From the NCBI GenBank assembly GCA_003520925.1, contig DOTV01000075.1:18806-45394 (forward strand): a stretch of DNA of 26,589 nucleotides. The letters are read 5' to 3'. The notes beneath the pieces are model-generated. The model was not told the origin of the DNA. It was given only the letters and a program-made list of their open reading frames with translations, and made no database searches. Position numbers and translations under genes: made by a program. Source of the DNA: Bacteroidales bacterium (lineage in GTDB: Bacteria; Bacteroidota; Bacteroidia; Bacteroidales; VadinHA17). Positions 6,123 to 12,872 of this stretch are shown here, in pieces; within the stretch, counting starts at the first letter, position 1; every line of letters begins with the position of its first letter.

Positions 6123-6722
6123 TCAGAAGATAAATGAGACACGGATCTCAGGATTTCCGTAAACATTGTAATCAGAATTATTCAGAACCCAGAGGAAAGT
6201 GAAATTCAGCGAGGACCTCTGGCCCATCTGTTGCCGGATGCCTCCGCCAGCAAGAAAAGTATTTAACATAAAACGCTTTGAATCATAAGGCGCTTCAAAA
6301 AAGGCAGTTTCAAGACTCAGGGCCTCATATTCACCATGCAGGAAAAGACCAAGATGAATTCCCAGGGGGATAATATTATCGAGATCCTGGAGGAAAAGAA
6401 GCTCCGCATAAGTTTTGCCTCCGTAAATAACTGTACTCCTGGAATAAAGTTTATAGTATTGAAAATCAGGACCAGCTGCAATACTAATCCGGGGCAGTAC
6501 CCAAAAACCAATTACAGGTGACACTTCGATGTCGGTATATGTCCCAAACTGAAGACTGAAATTACCTCCATAGAAAAGTCTCTCTTTTAACGGAGGAACA
6601 TCACCCTTAACTTTCTGCTGTCCCATTGCAGGATTGATATTAGCAAGAATAAGACTTGCCATAAGGCCTGCGGTTCGAACCGTTTTAAGTATATTATATC
6701 TTCTAACGCAAAATGGTATCAT
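6123..6722 (-). CDS. Secreted, outer-membrane beta-barrel-like protein
   Basis: About 199 residues from the ATG at 6722; a TTG at 6758 would add 12 residues before the signal region, so I reject it. A signal peptide ends near NPAMGQ. The mature chain shows alternating hydrophobic/aromatic strands such as LFYGGNFSLQFGTYTDIEVS and FMLNTFLAGGGIRQQMG, and it ends in IRVSFIF with a terminal phenylalanine. These features are typical of small outer-membrane barrels recognised by the BAM machinery. No named family is recognised. It is transcribed divergently from the SDR gene and alone on its strand, with the gene-free spacer downstream. Its role is unknown. Confidence 0.7.
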   Translation of the reverse strand: MIPFCVRRYNILKTVRTAGLMASLILANINPAMGQQKVKGDVPPLKERLFYGGNFSLQFGTYTDIEVSPVIGFWVLPRISIAAGPDFQYYKLYSRSTVIYGGKTYAELLFLQDLDNIIPLGIHLGLFLHGEYEALSLETAFFEAPYDSKRFMLNTFLAGGGIRQQMGQRSSLNFTFLWVLNNSDYNVYGNPEIRVSFIF

Positions 6723-6796
6723 ACAACTATTTTGTAACTTTACATAAAAGGTTAACAAAATAACGAAAAAATCAATTAACCAAATATAGCGCCTTT

Positions 6797-7492
6797 ATGA
6801 ATATAATAATTAACGGGGGTTCAAAGGGCATTGGCAGGGAGGTTGTCCTTCATCTGGCTAAAGTAAAAGACAATCAGATACTTGTCACAGGCCGGAATGA
6901 AGCCATGCTCAAAGAGCTACAGATGGAATGCGTTAATGAGAATGTCTCCTATTTAAAAATGGATATTTCTGAACTATCCAAAGGGATTGAAGCTGTCAAA
7001 GATCAGATTTACAACCGTTTCAGCGTGGTGGATATATTGATAAATGTCGCCGGATCACTTATTGTCGGTGAATTTATGAAGCTGACGGATCCTGACTCCC
7101 GCAAAATGATGGAAACAAATTTTTTTGGTCCGGCAACTTTCATCCGGCTCCTGGTCCCATTAATGCCGGCAGGTTCTCATATAGTCAACATTTCCAGCAT
7201 GGGAGGTTTTCAGGGCAGCTCAAAATACAGGGGCCTCTCGGTTTACAGCGCTTCAAAAGCTGCGCTGTCGTGCCTGAGCGAATGCCTGGCTGGTGAGCTG
7301 AGCGATTCAGGTATAAGTGTCAATTGCCTGGCACTAGGATCGGTGCAGACCGGGATGTTTGAGAATGCATTCCCGGGATTTAAGGCGCCCCTCGGTTCGA
7401 AAGAGATGGCTGAATTCATCTCATATTTTGCTGTAAACGGACACAAGTATTTCAATGGAAAAGTATTACCTGTGGCGGTTAGTAATCCTTGA
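6797..7492 (+). CDS. SDR-family oxidoreductase
   Basis: This 231-residue short-chain dehydrogenase/reductase has a Rossmann fold. The cofactor motif GGSKGIG is at 7-13, the structural NVAG at 83-86, the catalytic serine in NISSMGG (131-137), and Y150-x3-K154 in the YSASKAA motif. TGR at 31-33 after the second strand suggests NADP preference, as a basic residue is common there in NADP-dependent members. The substrate cannot be told from sequence, and many related proteins act on 3-oxoacyl, sugar or steroid carbonyls. It is a single gene whose 3' end overlaps the convergent buk gene by 14 bp. Confidence 0.85.
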   Translation: MNIIINGGSKGIGREVVLHLAKVKDNQILVTGRNEAMLKELQMECVNENVSYLKMDISELSKGIEAVKDQIYNRFSVVDILINVAGSLIVGEFMKLTDPDSRKMMETNFFGPATFIRLLVPLMPAGSHIVNISSMGGFQGSSKYRGLSVYSASKAALSCLSECLAGELSDSGISVNCLALGSVQTGMFENAFPGFKAPLGSKEMAEFISYFAVNGHKYFNGKVLPVAVSNP

Positions 7493-8552
7493 TCTCTATC
7501 TTGCCATCCAATGCAAGCAATCCATTGTAAGCCAAGGCTTTGATCTCATCCTCGCCCGGAAAGACTACAACTTCAGCAATAAAACCGACTTTTTTCCTGA
7601 TCCTTTCCACATGTGATTCCTGGAAAGCCAGACCACCGGTTAAAATAATGGCATCTACCTTACCATCAAGAACTGCTGCTGCTGAACCAATCTCTTTGGA
7701 GATCTGATATGCGATTGCCTCTATAATGAGCATGGCCTTTTGATCTCCGCTATTGGCAATTTTGTTAGCTTCAATAAAGTCGTTTGTTCCCAGGTATGCA
7801 ATAATTCCTCCTCTCCCCGTAATCATCGATTTAAGTTCCGCTTGTGAGTATTTGCCACTGAAGCAGAGATCAATAAGCTGACCTGAGGGAAGACCTCCGG
7901 AACGTTCCGGAGAAAATGGTCCGTCCCCATTCAGTGCATTGTTGACATCGATTACCTTGCCTTTCCTGTGGACACCCACACTTATCCCTCCACCCATATG
8001 GACCAGAATAAGGTTTAAGTCCTGATACTTTTTGTCGACCGATTCGGCATAAGTACGAGCAACTGCCTTTTGGTTCAATGCATGAAAGATAGAAATCCGC
8101 TCAATTGCAGGATGCCCTGAGATTCTTGCAACAGGTTCAAGCTCATCAACTACAACAGGATCCACAATATAAGCCCTGGCCCCGGGTAATGATGAAGCAA
8201 TATCATCAGCAATCAGACCGCCTAAATTGCTTGCATGTTCCCCCATGATCCCTTTCCTGAGATCATTAATCATTTTTTCATTAACTTCGTAAATGCCTGA
8301 TTCGATAGGTTTTATTAACCCACCTCGACCGACAACCGCAGCGAGTCCTGACAGATCAATTTTTTTGGCATGCAGTTCTTTCATTATCAAATCCATTCTG
8401 AAATGAAACTGGTCTGTTATTTTCTTATAACCTGATAATTCCTCAGAAGTATGCCGCAGAGTCTTTTCAAAAAGCAAGTTACCTTCCTCAAAAAGAGCGA
8501 ATTTAGTTGATGTGGATCCTGGATTTATAGCCAGTATTAACCGTTTGGACAT
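7479..8552 (-). CDS. buk: Butyrate kinase
   Basis: This 357-residue acetokinase-family (ASKHA-fold) enzyme catalyses butyryl phosphate + ADP = butyrate + ATP. Hallmarks are the N-terminal phosphate loop NPGSTSTKFALFEE (10-23), VGRGG (74-78), HMGGGISVG (185-193) and DGPFSPERSG (210-219). The last motif separates butyrate/branched-chain kinases from acetate kinase. It is the final gene of the pta-ackA-ptb-ptb2-buk operon, 43 bp after the second ptb. In Bacteroidota such kinases often act on isobutyryl, 2-methylbutyryl or isovaleryl phosphate from amino-acid fermentation, so straight-chain butyrate is only one possibility. The 3' end overlaps the SDR gene on the other strand by 14 bp. Confidence 0.93.
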   Translation of the reverse strand: MSKRLILAINPGSTSTKFALFEEGNLLFEKTLRHTSEELSGYKKITDQFHFRMDLIMKELHAKKIDLSGLAAVVGRGGLIKPIESGIYEVNEKMINDLRKGIMGEHASNLGGLIADDIASSLPGARAYIVDPVVVDELEPVARISGHPAIERISIFHALNQKAVARTYAESVDKKYQDLNLILVHMGGGISVGVHRKGKVIDVNNALNGDGPFSPERSGGLPSGQLIDLCFSGKYSQAELKSMITGRGGIIAYLGTNDFIEANKIANSGDQKAMLIIEAIAYQISKEIGSAAAVLDGKVDAIILTGGLAFQESHVERIRKKVGFIAEVVVFPGEDEIKALAYNGLLALDGKIEIKDY

Positions 8553-8595
8553 TGGATTTGAGTTGAATTTAAAATATGCCGATGGTCCAAAATCT

Positions 8596-9498
8596 TTAAG
8601 CCATCATACATGCCAGGGCTATGCAATAAAACTTCGATTTTTCACTTTCACTTCTTGACATTACGATAACTGGTTTTTCAGTTCCCCGTATCAGGCCGGC
8701 AAGTTCGCCCTGAGCAAAGAGCATCAGCCCTTTATAAAATGGATTTGCTGATTCAAGCGAAGGAAACAGAAGGATATCAGCATCACCATTTACCGGAGTT
8801 TCAATACCTTTTATTTCAACACTTTTCTTATCGCAGGCTAAAAATAAATCGAGAGGTCCGTCCATTATGCAATTTGCAATCTTCCCTTTTTTGGCCATTT
8901 TGCACATCACCCCGTAATCCTCAGAGCTTTTAAAATGGCGACTTGGCTTTTCTGAAGCTGAAATCAATGCAATTTTTGGCCGGCTTATACCGAACCTGGC
9001 AGTCATCAAAATTGCATATTCAGCCATGATTATTTTCTGCTCAAGCGTTGGTGAAGGTATTACAGCCGGATCGGTGATAAACAACAGTTTATGATAAGCA
9101 GGAAGCTCAATTGCACATACGTAACTCAGGATTGCTTCCGGCATCATCAGACCATCGTTTTTATCCATTACGGCTTTCAGGAATTTATCGGTACTAACAG
9201 TTCCTTTCATTACAACATCAGCTTCTCCTGACCTGGTCAGACCGACAGCTTCGGTTGAAGATTTTACCTCATCATCAGCTTCGATTATTGTAAAAAGGTC
9301 ATGATTAATACCGGTTTTCCTGCATATACCTTTGATTTCCGATGACTGACCAATCAAAATAGCCTCAGCGAGCCCGTAATTTACTGCTTTATGAATTGCA
9401 CTTATAGTATGGATATCATGTGCCCAGGCTACCGCAATTCTGTGCTTTTTATGAAGCGACAGAACCTTTTCAACCATCTGGTCAAGTGTTCGGATCAT
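8596..9498 (-). CDS. Divergent phosphate acyltransferase (second ptb)
   Basis: 300 residues from the ATG at 9498. A longer frame to 9660 exists, but its first 54 residues are read through the upstream ptb gene and look non-native. The protein belongs to the phosphate acetyl/butyryltransferase family: DVVMKGTVST near 94, CIMDGPLDLF near 220 and DILLFPSLESANPFYKGL near 250 align with the neighbouring ptb. Several positions conserved in canonical Ptb differ. NKE-GLRTG is replaced by DKNDGLMMPEA, IVNNSV by IMAEYA, and MP-IE-GN by FPSLESAN. It probably accepts a different acyl-CoA or has a modified role. It starts 10 bp after the ptb stop, in the same operon. Confidence 0.85.
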   Translation of the reverse strand: MIRTLDQMVEKVLSLHKKHRIAVAWAHDIHTISAIHKAVNYGLAEAILIGQSSEIKGICRKTGINHDLFTIIEADDEVKSSTEAVGLTRSGEADVVMKGTVSTDKFLKAVMDKNDGLMMPEAILSYVCAIELPAYHKLLFITDPAVIPSPTLEQKIIMAEYAILMTARFGISRPKIALISASEKPSRHFKSSEDYGVMCKMAKKGKIANCIMDGPLDLFLACDKKSVEIKGIETPVNGDADILLFPSLESANPFYKGLMLFAQGELAGLIRGTEKPVIVMSRSESEKSKFYCIALACMMA

Positions 9499-9508
9499 AT
9501 ATCTCAGT

Positions 9509-10411
9509 TTACTTGCTTGCAGCTGCTGAAAGAAGAATACTGTCGTATTTTGCCTGTTCTGAATCGGATCTGGATGTAAGCACAATTGGTACCTGTGCCC
9601 CGAGAATAATAGATGCAACTTTTGCCTTTGCAAAGAAAACCAGCGATTTATAGAGCACATTCCCGACTTCGATATCGGGCATCAGAAGGAGATCGGTATC
9701 TCCTGCCACTTCACTCTTGATTCCTTTATGCTGAGCACTTTCAAGACTGACAGCGTTGTCGAATGCCAGAGGTCCGTCAATTATGCAGTTTCTTATCTGT
9801 TCACGCTGATTCATTTTTGAAAGCAAGGCTGCGTGAAGAGTGGCTTCCATATTTTCGTTGACCATTTCAACCGCCCCGAGGACAGCAACTTTGGGCATTA
9901 CATACCCGAGCCTGTTCAGAAACGATACCGAGTTATTTACAATGGATATCTTGTCTTTCAGGTTAGGTGCAATATTCATTGCAACATCAGTGACGGCTAT
10001 AAGCTTGTGATAGGTGTCGACTTCAAAAAGAGCAATATGTGAAAGCAGGTTACCTGTTCTGAGGCCCCATTCCTTGTTCAGAACACATTTTAACAGCAAT
10101 GATGTGCCGACCTTTCCTTTCATCAGAATATCTCCCTGCCTGCTGCTTAGCATCTTTACAGCCAGCTCAACAGATTTATCAATTTCAGGTTCATGGACGA
10201 TCTTTATTCCGGCAATGTCATAACCGTTTTCTCTGCACAGTGCCTGTATTCCATCCGTGTCGCCAATAAAGATCGGTTCAATAATATCATCTTTCCATGC
10301 TCTCAGAACAGCTCCCAGGGAATGCTGATCCTGGGCTGCAGCGAGTACAAGCCTTTTCCTTGGTTTGCCTGCCACGATCCCTTTAAGATCGGACATACTT
10401 TTTAACACCAT
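9509..10411 (-). CDS. ptb: Phosphate butyryltransferase
   Basis: This 300-residue enzyme exchanges CoA for phosphate on butyryl-CoA or related acyl-CoA, giving the acyl phosphate used by buk. It matches clostridial Ptb at the key stretches: DILMKGKVGTSLLLK, LNKEWGLRTGNLLSH, SIVNNSV, CIIDGPLAFDNAVS and LMPDIEVGNVLYKSL, plus the C-terminal VPIVLTSRSDS. Length is normal. It sits 25 bp after ackA and 10 bp before a second, more divergent paralogue, inside the five-gene acid-forming operon. Because it keeps the canonical residues, it is the likelier true Ptb of the two copies. Confidence 0.93.
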   Translation of the reverse strand: MVLKSMSDLKGIVAGKPRKRLVLAAAQDQHSLGAVLRAWKDDIIEPIFIGDTDGIQALCRENGYDIAGIKIVHEPEIDKSVELAVKMLSSRQGDILMKGKVGTSLLLKCVLNKEWGLRTGNLLSHIALFEVDTYHKLIAVTDVAMNIAPNLKDKISIVNNSVSFLNRLGYVMPKVAVLGAVEMVNENMEATLHAALLSKMNQREQIRNCIIDGPLAFDNAVSLESAQHKGIKSEVAGDTDLLLMPDIEVGNVLYKSLVFFAKAKVASIILGAQVPIVLTSRSDSEQAKYDSILLSAAASK

Positions 10412-10436
10412 CTGTTTACCGCTTTATAAATTGAAC

Positions 10437-11648
10437 TTAAATTGTTTGATGCTCAACAATATACTTAGTGTCGGCAGCAATAACGAATTCCTCATCAGTT
10501 GTTATACACATAACAGTAGCACGCGAATCAGGTTTTGATAATACCTTATCCTTTCCACGAACTCCGTTATTTGCTTCAAAATCAAAGTTTATTCCGAGCG
10601 ATTCCATATCGGAACATATCATAGCTCTCATTTTATGGTCATTCTCGCCTACTCCTCCTGTAAAGACAAGTAGATCAAGTCCGTTAAGAACAGCAACGTA
10701 AGACCCTATGAATTTCTTGACCTTGTAAGCATACATATTAAGTGCAAGGAGGGCTTTTTCATTTCCCTCTGCAGCAGCTACCTCAAGGTCGCGCATATCG
10801 CTGGATAGTCCCGATATACCAACCATTCCGCTCTTCTTATTTATAAGGTTATTGACACCTGTGACATTCAGGTGTTCCTTATCGGCAATATAAATGAGAA
10901 CACCTGCATCTATCTCTCCGGTTCTCGTTCCCATTATAAGTCCGTCGACAGGTGTAAAACCCATTGATGTGTCAATAGATCTTCCACTATGTATTGCAGT
11001 AATTGACGCACCGTTTCCCAGATGACAGGTTATGATTTTCAGGTCCTTCACATCCTTCCCTAGCAGCTTTGCAGCTTTGTTTGCAACAAATTTGTGGCTT
11101 GTGCCGTGGTATCCGTATTTCCTGATCTTGTACTTTTCATAGTACTCATAGGGCAGGGCGTACATGTAGGCATAATCCGGCATAGTTTGATGGAAAGAAG
11201 TATCGAAAACTGCAACCTGCGGTACACCCGGAATAAGCTTTTCAACCGAAAGGATGCCCTTAAGGTTTGCAGGGTTATGAAGCGGGGCCAGCTCAATATT
11301 TACCTCGATCTGCCTTTTTACTTCGTTATCAACAAGTATACTATCCTTGTATTTTTCCCCGCCATTGACAACCCTGTGGCCAACAGCCGTGATCTGATTA
11401 ACATCCTTTATAACTCCATGCTTCGGATTTGTCAGGGCTGCCATTACAAGATTTATTCCTGTTGTATGATCAGGAATATCATTTATTACTTTATAAGGTT
11501 CCCCATCGGTCGGTTTATGGGTCAGGATACTGTCAACCAGGCCGATTCGTTCAAGAAGTCCCTTTGCCAGCAGCTTGTGGCCGTCGGACATTTCAAATAA
11601 CTGGTATTTAATTGATGAGCTTCCGCAATTTAAGACAAGAATGATCAT
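10437..11648 (-). CDS. ackA: Acetate kinase
   Basis: This 403-residue enzyme interconverts acetyl phosphate + ADP and acetate + ATP. Visible motifs are the N-terminal LVLNCGSSSIKYQLFEM, R92 in GHRVVNGG, D149 in VFDTSFHQT, H181 in KYGYHGTSHK, the CHLGNGAS nucleotide-binding motif (208-215) and R242 in MGTRTGEID. These arginine, aspartate and histidine positions match the known catalytic residues of archaeal AckA. Length is typical. It follows pta by 34 bp and precedes ptb by 25 bp, so acetate and acyl-acid formation are transcriptionally linked. Confidence 0.96.
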   Translation of the reverse strand: MIILVLNCGSSSIKYQLFEMSDGHKLLAKGLLERIGLVDSILTHKPTDGEPYKVINDIPDHTTGINLVMAALTNPKHGVIKDVNQITAVGHRVVNGGEKYKDSILVDNEVKRQIEVNIELAPLHNPANLKGILSVEKLIPGVPQVAVFDTSFHQTMPDYAYMYALPYEYYEKYKIRKYGYHGTSHKFVANKAAKLLGKDVKDLKIITCHLGNGASITAIHSGRSIDTSMGFTPVDGLIMGTRTGEIDAGVLIYIADKEHLNVTGVNNLINKKSGMVGISGLSSDMRDLEVAAAEGNEKALLALNMYAYKVKKFIGSYVAVLNGLDLLVFTGGVGENDHKMRAMICSDMESLGINFDFEANNGVRGKDKVLSKPDSRATVMCITTDEEFVIAADTKYIVEHQTI

Positions 11649-11682
11649 TTCAGTGAATGTATTTAGTAATCTTCTGGTTCTA

Positions 11683-12684
11683 TTATTTCCCTGCAGCCTG
11701 ATTTGCGGTAATTGCGATCATGCTTACGATATCGTTTACCGAGCAACCCCGTGAAAGATCATTTATCGGAGCTGCCATTCCCTGAAGGATCGGCCCGATA
11801 GCCTCAGCATTAGCAAGGCGCTGAACAAGCTTATATGCTATATTACCACAATTGAGATCAGGGAAAATAAGAACATTGGCATGACCGGCAATTTTACTTC
11901 CCGGTGCTTTCTTTTGTCCTATTGCTTCTACCAGAGCGGCATCACCCTGCAACTCACCGTCAATCATCAGATCGGGAGCCATTTCCTGAGCAATCTTTGT
12001 TGCGCTTATAACTTTGTCGACAAGCTCATGTTTTGCACTTCCCTTTGTTGAAAAGCTCAGCATCGCAATTTTGGGTTCAAACCCACCGATTGCCCTTGCC
12101 GTATGGGCTGTGGCAATGGCAATCTCTGCAAGCTCCCTGTCTGTAGGATTGGGATGAACTGCACCATCAGCGAAAATAATCACACCGTCTTCACCGAATT
12201 TCTTATCCTGCAGGATCATTAAGAAGGCACCTGATACAACTGATATACCGGGAGCTGTTTTGACATAATGAAAAGCCGGACGAAGTACATCGCCTGTGGC
12301 ATGATCAGCGCCTGAGACCTCACCGTCAGCATCACCATTCTTTATCATTAGCACACCAAGGTAAAGGGGATCTTCAATAAGCCGTGAAGCCTCTTCCTTT
12401 GTCATTCCCTTGCTCTTTCTGAGTTCCACCATCATATCTATATAATGGTTCTTTTTGTCATGCGATTTTGGATTTACAATCTTTGCTTTTGAAAGGTTCT
12501 TTAATCCAAGCTGAGAAGCATGAGATGTAATCTCCTCAGGATCGCCAATCAGAATTATCTGAGCAAGGTTCTCAGCAACCGCAATATCGGCTGCTTTAAT
12601 ATTTCGTTCCTCATATCCTTCCGGCAGCACGATGCGCATATTGTGTTTTTTTGCACTAAGCTTGACCCGTTCTATTAATTCCAT
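11683..12684 (-). CDS. pta: Phosphate acetyltransferase
   Basis: This 333-residue short-form Pta (no N-terminal DRTGG/P-loop extension) converts acetyl-CoA + phosphate to acetyl phosphate. Family motifs include RIVLPEGYEERNIKAADIA (18-36), DADGEVSGADHATGDVLRPA, ADGAVHPNPT, MLSFSTKGSAKH and the C-terminal NVLIFPDLNCGNIAYKLVQR. It is the first gene of the acid-forming operon, with a 188-bp divergent gap to the FAD/Fe-S dehydrogenase gene. On the minus strand TACATTTA (one mismatch to the -7 consensus) lies upstream, so the promoter is not clearly identified. Together with ackA it forms the standard acetate and ATP branch. Confidence 0.95.
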   Translation of the reverse strand: MELIERVKLSAKKHNMRIVLPEGYEERNIKAADIAVAENLAQIILIGDPEEITSHASQLGLKNLSKAKIVNPKSHDKKNHYIDMMVELRKSKGMTKEEASRLIEDPLYLGVLMIKNGDADGEVSGADHATGDVLRPAFHYVKTAPGISVVSGAFLMILQDKKFGEDGVIIFADGAVHPNPTDRELAEIAIATAHTARAIGGFEPKIAMLSFSTKGSAKHELVDKVISATKIAQEMAPDLMIDGELQGDAALVEAIGQKKAPGSKIAGHANVLIFPDLNCGNIAYKLVQRLANAEAIGPILQGMAAPINDLSRGCSVNDIVSMIAITANQAAGK

Positions 12685-12872
12685 TGTGTATCAGTTATTT
12701 AGTGTTTATAAGATTCTGCTTTAAATGTAAGAAAAAAAAGTACGATTTAACTACCGCAATGAGATGATTATTTTCATACAGGGTTTTTTAGTAAAAAATT
12801 ACCAGAAGCCGAATTTTATCCTCAAGATGATAAATCATTTTCTAAATTAGCGGTTTCAAAACAGAAGCAAAA

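Noticed and set aside
9499..9660. 54-residue N-terminal extension of the second ptb
   Set aside because: It reads out of frame through the end of the preceding ptb gene. The ATG at 9498 gives the normal family length of 300 residues.
11094..11600. 168-codon plus-strand open frame
   Set aside because: It is antisense to ackA, whose catalytic motifs are intact. The antisense translation has no recognisable features.
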